NCBI RefSeq assembly: GCF_000758525.1
Contig: NZ_CP009241.1
Location: 4,402,001-4,466,000, forward strand
Direction of reading: 5' to 3'
DNA length: 64,000 bases
Origin: Paenibacillus sp. FSL H7-0357
GTDB taxonomy: Bacteria > Bacillota > Bacilli > Paenibacillales > Paenibacillaceae
Part shown: in pieces, positions 52,075 through 61,937 of the stretch
Numbering within the stretch: the stretch's first letter is position 1
Layout of the letters: the number at the start of each line of letters is the position of its first letter
Position numbers and translations under genes: made by a program
The notes under the pieces: generated by a model
Told to the model about the DNA's origin: nothing
Seen by the model: only the letters and a program-made list of their open reading frames with translations
Databases searched by the model: none

Positions 52075-52524
52075 ATGACCATTCAATTTGTAGATTTACG
52101 GTTATCGAACCAGGCAGCTTCCGATGCAACTCCAGTTGTGATTCCATTAGCGGCTACCCCTTTGGTATTCGGAGATATCGGGATTCAGACCGCAGGGGTA
52201 CTGCCTGAGAATCAGAGCAACGTCCGCGTGCTGCTGGCTGGATATGTAAAGACGGAAAACAATCCCTTGTTCAATACGAATACCCTTAGAGTTCGCAGAA
52301 ATGGAACCATTATTTTTACCACAACATTCGGGGTGGCGATCAGCAGGGAAAATGAAGCTTTTGGTTTCTCTGCTGTCGATGTCCCCCCTGCTGCCATTGT
52401 AGCAACCGGGCAAATTCAGTATACGGTTGAAATCTTCACCAATGCAGCTGCCACAGATCCATTTAATAACGTTCAGGCGAGAAACTTCAGCGGAATTGCC
52501 GCTGCAGGCAATTTCTCCGGCTAA
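52075..52524 (+). CDS. Small beta-rich protein, spore-surface-like (2)
   Basis: A 149-residue protein without signal peptide, with strand-like segments (SNVRVLLAGYVKTENNPLF, NTLRVRRNGTIIFTTTFG, IQYTVEIFTNAA) and a Gly/Phe/Ser-rich tail. It resembles the protein at 49719-50144 in length and strand spacing rather than in close identity. A strong TAAGGAGGTG precedes the ATG. Exosporium or spore-coat location is a guess from the jelly-roll-like pattern. Confidence 0.55.
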   Translation: MTIQFVDLRLSNQAASDATPVVIPLAATPLVFGDIGIQTAGVLPENQSNVRVLLAGYVKTENNPLFNTNTLRVRRNGTIIFTTTFGVAISRENEAFGFSAVDVPPAAIVATGQIQYTVEIFTNAAATDPFNNVQARNFSGIAAAGNFSG

Positions 52525-52530
52525 ACAATC

Positions 52531-52575
52531 TTCCCCTGCCAATCTTAAGATTGGCAGGGGATTCAATTACATAAT
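52531..52575 (+). terminator. Hairpin after the 52075 gene
   Basis: A 28-base perfect palindrome (52533-52560; CCCCTGCCAATC with its complement) followed by ATTCAATTA. It can serve both this gene and proS, which converges on it. Confidence 0.7.
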
Positions 52576-52609
52576 CAAAAATGCCGCAAGCCGCTATCAA
52601 ACCTTCACT

Positions 52610-54325
52610 TCAATTCAAAGTCCCGGCAATCCGCATAACCGCTTCAGTAATATCCAGTACTTCCTTAGTGCTGGCTTTGCGGTCCATATATTCAACCTTC
52701 TGCGCTGCAGCATCCTTGCCTACAACAATCGCAACCGGAATACCGATCAGGCCGGAATCCTTAAATTTCACCCCGGCACGCTCATCCCTGTCATCATAAA
52801 GCGTGTCAATCCCTAGAGAGGTAAGCTGCGCATACAGTCGTTCAGCCACCGCTGTCTGCTCTTTGTCCTTGGTTGACATCAGTAGAATATGAACATTGTA
52901 AGGCGCGAGAGCTTGGGGCCAGATAAGACCCTGTTCATCATGATTTTGCTCGGCTACAGCAGCCAGCAACCGCGAGATGCCAATCCCGTAGCAGCCCATA
53001 ATCATTGGAGCACTTTTGCCTGAATCGTTCAAATACGTGGCTCCCAGCTTCTCACTGTACTTGGTACCCAGCTTGAAAACATGGCCGATTTCAATTCCCT
53101 GATGAAAGTGCAGTACCCCTTGGCCGCAATTCGGACAAGACTCACCCTCCAAGACATTTCGGAGATCACCCACATGCTTGAGGCTGAAATCCCGTCCGGG
53201 TACGACACCGCGGAGATGGTAATCTTTCTCTCCGGCACCCGCTATCCCCGACTCCATAGCCGCAACTGCCGAATCAACCAGCACGGTCAGCGAAAGACCG
53301 ACTGGACCAACAGAACCGCTCTCTACTCCAGCGGCATGCTGCACAGCTTGATAATCTGCCAGGGAGATGTTGCTAGCCCCGATCATTTTGGCCACCTTAT
53401 GTTCGTTGACCTCATGATCACCGCGAACCAGTACGGCATAAAATTGACCGCTGGCTTCATATATCAGCGTCTTGATGATTTCCTCAGGCTGGATGTGCAA
53501 TTCCTGCTCGAGTTGTTCAATCGTCCGGATGTCCGGTGTATGGAACTTCTCGGCAGCAGGTTGGTCCCCTCTTATCGTGCGTACTTCTTGCTCTCCCTCA
53601 GGAGACCGAACTTCAGCCAATTCCAGATTTGCAGCATAATCGCAGACAGAGCAGACGCCAATGGTATCCTCCCCTATTTCGGAAAGCGCCATAAATTCGT
53701 GGCTCCCGCCTTCACCGCCTATGGCCCCGGAATCGGCATGCACGGCCCGGTACAGCAGACCGCAGCGTTCAAAAATCCTTTGATAGGCGTTATACATTCG
53801 CACATAAGATTCGTCCAGCCCGTCCCAGCTGGTATCGAACGAATAGGCATCCTTCATCAGGAACTCCCTGCCCCGCAGCAACCCGGAACGCGGCCGGCGC
53901 TCATCACGAAACTTGGTCTGAATCTGGAACACAGTCAGCGGCAGCCTCCGGTAGGAATTGATCTCCCCCCGTACCAGTGAAGTTATTACTTCCTCATGGG
54001 TTGGGCCCAGTACAAACTCCCGGTCATGACGGTCTTGAAGCTTGATCAGCTCCTTGCCGTAGACTTCATATCGCTCCGACTCTTTCCAAAGCTCAGCAGG
54101 CTGCATCGCGGGCATCAGGATCTCCTGTGCACCCGCGGCATCCATTTCCTCGTGGACAATCTGTTCAATCTTGCGCAGCACACGGCGGCCAAGAGGCAAA
54201 TAGGTATAGATTCCGGCCGCCAGCTGGCGGATGTATCCTGCACGCAGCAGCAGCTGGTGGTTTGCGGTCTCGGCCTCAGCCGGAGCTTCGCGAAGGGTTG
54301 TGGCAAGTAGTTGACTTTGACGCAT
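52610..54325 (-). CDS. proS: Prolyl-tRNA synthetase
   Basis: A bacterial-type (class II) ProRS of 571 residues. [20 protein letters not shown], the motif 2 region [26 protein letters not shown], and motif 3 [18 protein letters not shown] are clear. The editing (YbaK-like) insertion lies between motifs 2 and 3, and the anticodon-binding domain is at the C-terminus ([16 protein letters not shown]). The start has GAGAGGG upstream. Expression is controlled by the T-box leader at 54386-54640. Confidence 0.97.
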   Translation of the reverse strand: [571 protein letters not shown]

Positions 54326-54385
54326 AAGGTTCAGCCCTCTCTGGTTTGGTTAACACAATTTCTCAAGTCTTCTTAAGAAAACGCA

Positions 54386-54640
54386 AAAAGACACATCCGT
54401 CAGGGACGAATGCGTCGTGATACCACCCTATTTCAACCGCCAAGCTGTGCCTGGCAGTCCTCAAGTCCGGATAACGGCCGGGGCCGGCAGCACCTTAATG
54501 TCTTTCCAAAGTGCAGCAGCTTTCAAGGCAGGGTACACTTCTCTCGCTTCATGAAGGACCTTTCAGCCGGTGAGTCCTCTCTCTGATCCAAGCGATTCCA
54601 GAAACGTAGATCCTTGATCAACGCTATTACGCTATTAATA
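54386..54640 (-). promoter_or_regulatory. T-box riboswitch leader of proS
   Basis: The minus strand carries the T-box AGGGTGGTATCACG (54416-54429), followed by a terminator (GACGCATTCGTC with GACGGATGTGTC, then TTTTT). Upstream are a long stem I region and further hairpins. Uncharged tRNA-Pro would stabilise the antiterminator and allow proS transcription. A CCT in the stem I region (GGTCCTTC) is a candidate specifier codon, but I did not fold the stem. Confidence 0.88.
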
Positions 54641-54898
54641 TGGTATTCAATTTAAAGGATAATGCAAATTTCGTCAAGCCCGCTGAGAGATCCATCAGTT
54701 TCCACTCTCTCCAATTTCAGTGCAATTAATCCTTTACAATGTAAAATTATATCAGGATGTATGTTAATTCTTTCATATTCAAATATAGACATATGAAATT
54801 ATTGTGTCAATAAACCGAATATATCATTATAACATTTCACAAGGAGCAGCTGCTTACAACCAAATCTGCTTCTATGCAACCAAGGGGGAGTCATAACA

Positions 54899-56902
54899 AT
54901 GTACACAAATATTAGAAAAATCATCCGCAAACTCACATCCCGTTCACTTCAGAGGAAGATGATGTTGATCTTCACGATTATGCTGGTTATCCCAGTCCTC
55001 CTCGTGAGTTACTTCTCCTACTCCAGTGCAAGCAAACAATTGGAGCTGAAGATGCAGGAATCGACACATGCCAGTGTGAATTTGCTAAAAACTACAATCA
55101 ATGAAACGGTAAATGCAGCTATGAAAAATGTTCAACAGCTCAGCCAGCAGCTCACTTCCGCCGACATTGATGCTCAAACACCGGAAGCCCGTGAACTCAT
55201 TGAATTGTTCATGAAAGAACATCCAGAGCTGGAGATCCTTACGGTGGGTAATGAAAAAGGCTCCTGGATGAAGGCACCGGATCCCGGCAAGCAACAGGAT
55301 TACGATCCGCGTACCAGAGAATGGTACAAGGCGGCCATGCAAAATGCCGGCAAAGTTACCATCGTGGATCCCTTCGTTTCCGCCACTACAGGCAACTACA
55401 ACCTGTTCATCTCTGAAACGCTAAAAGACGGCAAAGGAGCAGTCACCACCAGCCTTAGCCTTAAAGCGATGAGCGAACGAATCAACCAGGTTAAGCTGGG
55501 AGAACACGGCTACTACTATGTCGTTGACCGCAATCATAAATTTGTGTCCCATCCCGTCAAAACAGCAGGAGAAGAGATCGACGACTATGTGGTGAAGCTA
55601 CTTACAAATGAGGGTGGAGCGTTATCCTATACCAATCCGGATTCGGGTCTTGAAATGCGGGGCTATTACACCACTGATCCAATTACCGGCTTCACGATTG
55701 TCGGTGTCTTAACCACACAAGAATTCTCAGATGCCTCCCTGCCTATACTCTATACCGGCTTAATGGTTCTCGGAGCAGCCCTGATTGTTGCATTGGTATT
55801 GATGTACTTTATTGTCCGGGCAATCTCCCGTCCAATCGCCAACCTCAACAACTCGGCACGCCGTGTAAGCGAGGGCTATCTGAATGAACGAATTGTGATT
55901 GACCGTACAGATGAGATTGGCCAATTAGCTGAGAACTACAATCTCATGGTCGATTCCTTGCGGAATATCGTGATTGACATCTCGGATACGTCCGGTCTCT
56001 TGGCTGCTTCGAGCCAGCAGCTGACAGCGACTACAGAGGAGAACTCCAAAGCAACAGCCTATGTAGCCGGGCTGGCAGAGGAGTCTTCGATTGGTGCCGA
56101 AACTCAAACCGCTGCGATGATTGAAACGTCGCGGGCGATGGAAGAAATGTCCTCCGGCATTCAAAAAATAGCCGAAGCCGCCTCATCCATCGTTGATTCC
56201 TCGACCGATACAGGAGCAGATGTGCTCGTCGGGAGCCGCAAGATCGAGCAGGTCAGCAAGCAGATGAACGCCATCCGGGAATCTACGCAACTGTCGGCTG
56301 AGCTGATTGGACAATTAAATGGCCTAAACAGCGAGGTATCGGAAATGAGCAGCGCCATTTCCACTATCGCCGTACAGACTAATCTGCTCTCATTGAATGC
56401 AGGAATCGAAGCCGCACGCGCCGGGGAACATGGCAAAGGGTTTGCAGTAGTTGCCGCCGAGGTGCGCAAGCTGGCTGATCAGTCTAAAATGACCGCCGGC
56501 AATATCCAAGACACTATTGTTCAGATGACTGAACTGATCGATCAGACCTATGAAACCATCCAGAATAGAGTGTCGGCAGATGTCGAGCTTGGTATGCAAG
56601 TAACGGAAGAAGCCAAAGAAGCCTTCGCAAGCATTGAACATTCCACAGCCAAGATCAATGGACAGATTCATGACATCTCTGCGATCACTGAACAAATGTC
56701 AGCAGGTGCAGAAGAAGTCGCCGCATCTGTCCAGGAGATCTCGAACATCTCGCGTTCCGCTTCCGATGCCTTCCAGAATGTAACAGCTGCTACCCAGCAG
56801 CAGCTTGCCTCGATGGAAGAGATCACCTCTTCATCGGGTGAGCTGTCCAAAATGGCCGGAGATTTGCAGCAAAAAGTTGAACACTTCAAGCTTGAAGATT
56901 AG
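54899..56902 (+). CDS. Methyl-accepting chemotaxis protein
   Basis: A 667-residue transmembrane chemoreceptor. TM1 (about 20-42), a Cache-type ligand domain ([32 protein letters not shown]), TM2 (about 285-310), a HAMP domain and the coiled-coil signalling domain follow in order. The hairpin tip reads [20 protein letters not shown] then [19 protein letters not shown]. The Cache motif suggests binding of amino acids or small organic acids. It stands alone, with a terminator at 56950-56992. The 54641-54898 gap upstream carries its promoter. Confidence 0.96.
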   Translation: MYTNIRKIIRKLTSRSLQRKMMLIFTIMLVIPVLLVSYFSYSSASKQLELKMQESTHASVNLLKTTINETVNAAMKNVQQLSQQLTSADIDAQTPEARELIELFMKEHPELEILTVGNEKGSWMKAPDPGKQQDYDPRTREWYKAAMQNAGKVTIVDPFVSATTGNYNLFISETLKDGKGAVTTSLSLKAMSERINQVKLGEHGYYYVVDRNHKFVSHPVKTAGEEIDDYVVKLLTNEGGALSYTNPDSGLEMRGYYTTDPITGFTIVGVLTTQEFSDASLPILYTGLMVLGAALIVALVLMYFIVRAISRPIANLNNSARRVSEGYLNERIVIDRTDEIGQLAENYNLMVDSLRNIVIDISDTSGLLAASSQQLTATTEENSKATAYVAGLAEESSIGAETQTAAMIETSRAMEEMSSGIQKIAEAASSIVDSSTDTGADVLVGSRKIEQVSKQMNAIRESTQLSAELIGQLNGLNSEVSEMSSAISTIAVQTNLLSLNAGIEAARAGEHGKGFAVVAAEVRKLADQSKMTAGNIQDTIVQMTELIDQTYETIQNRVSADVELGMQVTEEAKEAFASIEHSTAKINGQIHDISAITEQMSAGAEEVAASVQEISNISRSASDAFQNVTAATQQQLASMEEITSSSGELSKMAGDLQQKVEHFKLED

Positions 56903-56949
56903 GCAGCCGCCTAATCTTCACCTCTCAGCTAAATCAGCTCTAATTTAAA

Positions 56950-56992
56950 GAAGCCGTCTTCCACAGCTTATACTGTGAAAGACGGCTTTTAA
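56950..56992. terminator. Bidirectional terminator, MCP / gltD
   Basis: Stem AAGCCGTCTT-x-CACAG with CTGTG-x-AAGACGGCTTTT between convergent genes. Confidence 0.85.
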
Positions 56993-57020
56993 GGTTTCAT
57001 GTTCAGATATTCATTATAGA

Positions 57021-58508
57021 TTAGACGAGAACTGTCGATCCCATCAGATATTTATCGACTTCACGTGCAGCTTCGCGTCCTTCATTGATCGCCCAGACCA
57101 CAAGACTTTGCCCACGGCGCATATCACCGGCGGCAAATACTTTATCCACGTTCGTGTTGAACTTGCCGTAACGAGCCTTCACATTGCTGCGGCGGTCTGT
57201 CTCAAGGTTCAACTCCTCGATCATCTCCTGCTCCGGTCCGTCGAATCCAATCGCAATCAGGGCAAGCTGAGCCGGATATACTGCCTCCGTACCTGGGACC
57301 GGCTGATAAATCTTACGTCCGGTCTCATCCACCATCCGGCGGATTTGTACGGTATGAAGTTCCTTGAGGTTGCCTTCTTCATCACCTACGAATTTCGTAG
57401 TCATGATGGAGAATTCACGCGGGTCATCACCGAAGATTGCCTTGGCTTCCTGCTGTGCATAGTCAAGCGTATACACATTCGGAAACTGCGGCCAAGGATT
57501 GGCAATCGGATCACGCTCAAGCGGAGCTTTGTCATGCGTACCAAATTGGGTAATACTATTGCAGCCATGGCGGAGCGAAGTTGCCACACAGTCAGAACCG
57601 GTGTCACCGCCGCCAAGCACAATAACATCCTTACCTGCAGCAGAGACAAAGTTGCCATCCTGCAGATTGGAGTTCAAGTAGCTCTTAATCGTGCCGTTCA
57701 AATAATCCATCGCATACATGACGCCCTTAAGCTCAGCTCCCGGGACGTTGAAACGGCGCGCCTTGGTCGCACCGCCGCAGAGGACAACCGCATCAAATTC
57801 ATCGACCAGCTGCTGTGTCGGAATATCTTTGCCGATCTCTGTATTCACTACGAAGTTCACGCCTTCGGCAGCCAGCAAGTCAACACGGCGCTGCACGACA
57901 CGTTTGTCCAGCTTCATGGTCGGAATTCCATATGTCAACAGGCCGCCTACGCGGTCACTGCGTTCAAATACAGTTACAGTATGTCCTGCCTTGTTAAGCT
58001 GGGCCGCTGCAGCCAGACCAGCGGGTCCGGAGCCGACGATGGCTACAGTCTTGCCGGTACGCTTCTCCGGCGGACAAGGCACAACCCAGCCTTCCTCAAA
58101 GCCCTTATCGATGATGGCAAGCTCTATCGTCTTGATCGTAACCGGCTGGCCGATCAGACCGACGGTACAGGAGCCTTCGCAAGGTGCCGGACAGATGCTG
58201 CCCGTAAATTCAGGGAAATTGTTCGTCTTATGCAAACGTTCGAGTGCTTCCTTCCACAGTCCCCGGTACACCAGATTATTCCATTCAGGAATGAGATTGT
58301 GGACAGGGCATCCTGAAGTTCCGCCGGCCATATCAATACCTGTATGACAATAAGGGGTTCCGCAATCCATACAACGGGCGCCTTGTGTCCGAAGCTCGTC
58401 CTCGGTTAAATGATGGTGGAATTCTTCCCAGTCTTTCACGCGCTGTTCAGGATCCCGGTCTCCTGGGAGCTGGCGCTTATACTCCATAAATCCAGTAGGT
58501 GTAGACAT
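57021..58508 (-). CDS. gltD: Glutamate synthase small subunit (NADPH)
   Basis: A 495-residue GltD-type flavoprotein that passes NADPH electrons to the large subunit. Two N-terminal Fe-S clusters are indicated by [13 protein letters not shown] and [12 protein letters not shown] and NAD loops are [17 protein letters not shown] and [13 protein letters not shown]. The C-terminal [17 protein letters not shown] closes the FAD site. The start [12 protein letters not shown] has GGGGGA upstream. The large subunit gene is not adjacent, whereas gltA/gltB and gltD are usually together. Confidence 0.94.
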   Translation of the reverse strand: MSTPTGFMEYKRQLPGDRDPEQRVKDWEEFHHHLTEDELRTQGARCMDCGTPYCHTGIDMAGGTSGCPVHNLIPEWNNLVYRGLWKEALERLHKTNNFPEFTGSICPAPCEGSCTVGLIGQPVTIKTIELAIIDKGFEEGWVVPCPPEKRTGKTVAIVGSGPAGLAAAAQLNKAGHTVTVFERSDRVGGLLTYGIPTMKLDKRVVQRRVDLLAAEGVNFVVNTEIGKDIPTQQLVDEFDAVVLCGGATKARRFNVPGAELKGVMYAMDYLNGTIKSYLNSNLQDGNFVSAAGKDVIVLGGGDTGSDCVATSLRHGCNSITQFGTHDKAPLERDPIANPWPQFPNVYTLDYAQQEAKAIFGDDPREFSIMTTKFVGDEEGNLKELHTVQIRRMVDETGRKIYQPVPGTEAVYPAQLALIAIGFDGPEQEMIEELNLETDRRSNVKARYGKFNTNVDKVFAAGDMRRGQSLVVWAINEGREAAREVDKYLMGSTVLV

Positions 58509-58741
58509 ATTTACGTTTCCCCCATCCGTTCTCTTCGTGTTGATGTATAGTACATTGTAACATATTGCGGCAGACTCATGTCGTTTCAGCGCAATGAAGT
58601 ACCTGCACATTCTATACTACTTTTAAGTTTAGCATTTCTAATTTTAATTATAGTAGCATTCTATACTTTCGCACTGTAATGGATTAATCTGCTGATTATT
58701 TGTACTATTTCACATGTTGTGTCAGAGAAAACGCTTTTTCT

Positions 58742-59233
58742 TCAAACCGTACGTTCATAAACATAGAATCGGTAATCATACGGATTTTTCTCGTCGCGAA
58801 TTCCTGGGGTGTTGGAAATCTCTGTCCACTCACTCCACTCTACCTCAGGAAATTTCGTATCGCCTTCAAACTCATGTTCAATCCGGGTCACAATCAGCTT
58901 ATCGGCATACGGCAGGAACATCCGGTAGATCTCCGCACCGCCAATAATCATCAGTTCATCACCCTTGCCGCCTTCAGCCAGCGCTTCCTCCACTGTGTGC
59001 ACGACCTTTGCCCCCTCCGGAGCATAGCTGCGGTCCCGGGTAATAATAATACTCGTTCTGTCCTTGAGGGGCTTGCCCCCGAGCGACTCCCACGTCTTAC
59101 GGCCCATTAGCATTCGTTTACCAAAAGTTTCGGATTTGAAAAAGGCAAAATCACGCGGCAAATGCCAGGGCATATCATTGTCCTTGCCGATTACACCGTT
59201 AGCACCCATTGCCCATATCATGCTTATACTCAT
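58742..59233 (-). CDS. folA: Dihydrofolate reductase
   Basis: A 163-residue DHFR that reduces dihydrofolate with NADPH. ISMIWAMGANGVIGKDNDMPWHLPRDFAFF contains the folate-site Asp/Trp segment, MLMGRKTWESLG the NADPH loop, and IIGGAEIYRMFLP the second cofactor loop. AAGGGGG precedes the ATG. It lies 48 bases downstream of thyA, whose product it regenerates, so the two are an operon. Confidence 0.97.
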   Translation of the reverse strand: MSISMIWAMGANGVIGKDNDMPWHLPRDFAFFKSETFGKRMLMGRKTWESLGGKPLKDRTSIIITRDRSYAPEGAKVVHTVEEALAEGGKGDELMIIGGAEIYRMFLPYADKLIVTRIEHEFEGDTKFPEVEWSEWTEISNTPGIRDEKNPYDYRFYVYERTV

Positions 59234-59281
59234 ATTTTAGCCCCCTTTTCAAGGAATCATCAGAAATGTTTCCAACAAAGA

Positions 59282-60076
59282 CTATATAGCCACTGGTGCT
59301 TTAATTCCCGGATGATGAACATAATCAGTAAACTCAAAATCTTCAAAGGTATAATCAAAAATACTGTCCGGCTTTGTGAGAATCTTCAGTGTAGGCAGCG
59401 CATAAGGCTCTCTGGACAACTGCTTGGCGACCTGCTCCAGATGGTTTGTATAAATGTGTACATCGCCTCCGGACCAGATGAAATCACCAACCTCAAGGCC
59501 GGTCTGCTGGGCAACCATATGTGTGAGCAGGGCGTAGCTGGCAATGTTAAAAGGCAATCCCAGGAAAGTGTCCACTGAGCGCATCGTCAGCATGCAGGAC
59601 AACTTGCCGTCCGCTACATAGAATTGGAACACAAAATGGCAAGGCGGCAGCTTCATCTGCTCAATCTCGCCCACATTCCAGGCACTGACGATATGACGGC
59701 GGGAATCGGGATTATGTTTGATCGACTCGATCACATTCGAAATCTGATCAATAATCCGGCCGTCGGCGCTCTCCCAGGCCCGCCATTGGGAACCGTATAC
59801 GGGGCCCAGCTCCCCGTTCTCATCTGCCCATTCGTCCCAGATCGAAACACCGTGCTCCTTCAGATAGGAAGTGTTCGTCTCTCCTCTAAGAAACCACAGC
59901 AGTTCATAAACTACCGATTTCAAGTGAATGCGCTTAGTTGTCACCAGCGGAAAACCCTCTTGCAGATCAAAGCGGAGCTGGCGCCCAAATACGGATATCG
60001 TACCAGTACCTGTCCGGTCGCTTTTTTCCGTGCCATGATCCAATATATCCTGAAGTAAATCCAAATATTTACGCAA
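59282..60076 (-). CDS. thyA: Thymidylate synthase
   Basis: A 264-residue ThyA converting dUMP to dTMP with methylene-tetrahydrofolate. [19 protein letters not shown], the catalytic Cys in [14 protein letters not shown], and [18 protein letters not shown] are signatures; the C-terminus KAPVAI is typical. The start is TTG with GAGGAG nine bases upstream. First gene of thyA-folA. Confidence 0.97.
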   Translation of the reverse strand: MRKYLDLLQDILDHGTEKSDRTGTGTISVFGRQLRFDLQEGFPLVTTKRIHLKSVVYELLWFLRGETNTSYLKEHGVSIWDEWADENGELGPVYGSQWRAWESADGRIIDQISNVIESIKHNPDSRRHIVSAWNVGEIEQMKLPPCHFVFQFYVADGKLSCMLTMRSVDTFLGLPFNIASYALLTHMVAQQTGLEVGDFIWSGGDVHIYTNHLEQVAKQLSREPYALPTLKILTKPDSIFDYTFEDFEFTDYVHHPGIKAPVAI

Positions 60077-60206
60077 CAGTCAGCGCTCCTCTCCTCTTTT
60101 TTTCTTATCCTAGTTTACCATGACCTGACCGCCCTTGTAACTTAGCAAAGAACAGGAAATTTTTTTCGCGAATCTTGTTCGAATGCCAGTGCTGGCTATA
60201 CACCGG

Positions 60207-61181
60207 CTACTCTGAGATCCGCAGCTCAACTTTTTGCTCAGAGGCCTTCACCACAGCACGTCCGCCAACAGGGAAGGTAAAGATCGGCGAGACATGCCCA
60301 AAATTGACATCGGCAATTACCGGGAGGTGCTGCAGCTCTTTTTTACTCTTAATGATGGAGCGTAATATTTCCGGGGTCATCTGTGAAGCACGCTGAAATC
60401 TCCCGATGACCAGAGCCTTTACTTGTGCGAAGCCGGGCTGATGAAGCAGCGACTGCAGGTCGCGGTCAAAGTTCCCCGGGCGGGATTCATAGTCATCTTC
60501 CACAAAAAGAATCGCGTCCCTCAGGCTGGGCATAAACTCTGTCCCCTGCAGCAGATTCAGTGTGCATAGGTTACCACCAATTATAGTTCCTTCTGCGTAA
60601 CCTTCGTGAATGGCATAAGGCCCGGCGTTTGCTTCAAATACACGATTTTCCTGATCCAAGAACCAGGCATCATCGCTCCACTGCTCCGAAGGAAGTATAT
60701 CCACTTCTTCATCTTCCATCATCATTTTGACAAAATAATCGGAAGTATATTCATTCCCGTGACGCATGGACAGTGTAGAGAAATGAGGACCGGAGTAGGT
60801 GATCAGTCCTGTTTTGGCATAAATGGCATTCTGCAGTACCGTAATGTCGGAATAGCCGCATAACCGTTTGGGATTCGCTGCAATCAACCCGAAATCCAGT
60901 CCCCGCAGCATCTGGTTGCAATTGAAACCACCAAGCGTCGTCAATATCCCTTTTACCTTAGGATCGCTGAAGGCGCTGTGGAGATCCTCAAGTCTGGAGT
61001 CCACCGAAGACGAATCGAAGCCATCTCTTTCATAAGCATGCTTGGAAAAAGAAACGGTAAACCCAAAAGCCTCCAATTTCTTTGTTGCTGCCACGATTTG
61101 CTCTTCCGCTATAACCCCTAAGCTCATGGAAGGTGAAATAATCCGGATTTCATCACCGGCTTGCAGTTTTGCCGGCTTCAT
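60207..61181 (-). CDS. LD-carboxypeptidase / MccF-like peptidase (S66)
   Basis: A 324-residue serine peptidase of family S66. The nucleophile elbow is LCGYSDITVLQNAI; the charge-relay acid and His lie in VEDDYESRP and VNFGHVSPI. Such enzymes trim peptidoglycan tetrapeptides (LdcA) or cleave microcin C-type nucleotide peptides (MccF); the sequence fits both. The start MKPAKLQAGD has AAAGGGAG upstream and overlaps the preceding P-loop gene by 29 bases, so the two are translated together. Confidence 0.88.
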   Translation of the reverse strand: MKPAKLQAGDEIRIISPSMSLGVIAEEQIVAATKKLEAFGFTVSFSKHAYERDGFDSSSVDSRLEDLHSAFSDPKVKGILTTLGGFNCNQMLRGLDFGLIAANPKRLCGYSDITVLQNAIYAKTGLITYSGPHFSTLSMRHGNEYTSDYFVKMMMEDEEVDILPSEQWSDDAWFLDQENRVFEANAGPYAIHEGYAEGTIIGGNLCTLNLLQGTEFMPSLRDAILFVEDDYESRPGNFDRDLQSLLHQPGFAQVKALVIGRFQRASQMTPEILRSIIKSKKELQHLPVIADVNFGHVSPIFTFPVGGRAVVKASEQKVELRISE

Positions 61182-61734
61182 TGTCTTCACTCCCTTTGTG
61201 CTTGATTTGCTCCAGCAGCAGGTCAGTAAGTTCATTTACAGGCAGCGTACCGTCTGCCACATAGTCGGATGAGGGAAGAACGGTATGAAGCATTGCCAAG
61301 TATGCCTCCCGGCCTCCACGCAAATATCCTTCCATTTCCCGGGCTACATCGCTGCTTGCGGAATCTTTATACTCTCGGATGAATCTTCTGGCCATAGCCA
61401 CATCAAGCGGAGTGTCGATAAATATGGCATAATCAATCAACCGGCTTAGTTCGTTATGTACATAGGCGAAAGGATAATCGAGTAAAATATACTCCGGCCG
61501 GTCCGCTCCGGCAAGCAGCCCTTTCAGGTCAGCCACCAGGGGTTCAAGCTTCCACTCGTTATAGTCAGCACCCCGTTCCATCCACCGATCAAACTCATCA
61601 GGCCAAGGGAAATCATAGTCATCAAAAAACAAAGCAGCCGAGTTCACCAGCCGCTGCTGCAAGATTCTGACGGCAGTCGTTTTGCCGCCGCCTGAGACGG
61701 CTGCTATGGCGATAACACAAGTTCTGTGTGTAAT
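61153..61734 (-). CDS. P-loop kinase/ATPase, apparent ATT start
   Basis: A 193-residue uridine-kinase-like P-loop protein. The P-loop VSGGGKTTAV is encoded at the 5' end, followed by FFDDYDFP and YILLDYPFAYVHNE, as in small nucleoside-kinase-like ATPases. No ATG, GTG or TTG lies before the P-loop in this frame, and a TAA is seven codons upstream. An AAGGAGGAGAGG lies eight bases before an ATT at 61734, which I take as the start (ATT is used by infC). The first TTG, at 61662, would remove the P-loop. The substrate is unknown. Overlaps the S66 peptidase gene. Confidence 0.72.
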   Translation of the reverse strand: MTHRTCVIAIAAVSGGGKTTAVRILQQRLVNSAALFFDDYDFPWPDEFDRWMERGADYNEWKLEPLVADLKGLLAGADRPEYILLDYPFAYVHNELSRLIDYAIFIDTPLDVAMARRFIREYKDSASSDVAREMEGYLRGGREAYLAMLHTVLPSSDYVADGTLPVNELTDLLLEQIKHKGSEDNEAGKTASR

Positions 61735-61853
61735 GTTCCTCTCCTCCTTTTATACCCGCTTACGATGAAAGGACAGCTGTATAGGCCCGTTTCTCTCTTG
61801 ATCTTACCACAAGTAGTTTCGGCTGCCATCTGTATAACTATATGTAATGTGTT

Positions 61854-61907
61854 AAAAAAAGAGGATGTCTACCAAGCCATTTGCATGGCTCGGCGGACAT
61901 CCTCTTA
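61854..61907 (-). terminator. Terminator of the pdh operon
   Basis: Stem AAGAGGATGTC with GACATCCTCTT (plus inner AGCCAT/ATGGCT) and TTTTTTT on the minus strand, 31 bases after the lpdA stop. Confidence 0.9.
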
Positions 61908-61937
61908 TTGTTGTCTGCCGAAGCAGTCTATAATTTA

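Noticed and set aside
53081..53980. A 299-codon frame on the plus strand inside proS
   Set aside because: Antisense shadow of the proS coding region.
57108..58316. A 402-codon open frame on the plus strand
   Set aside because: Antisense to gltD, which has full cofactor motifs; the antisense protein has none.
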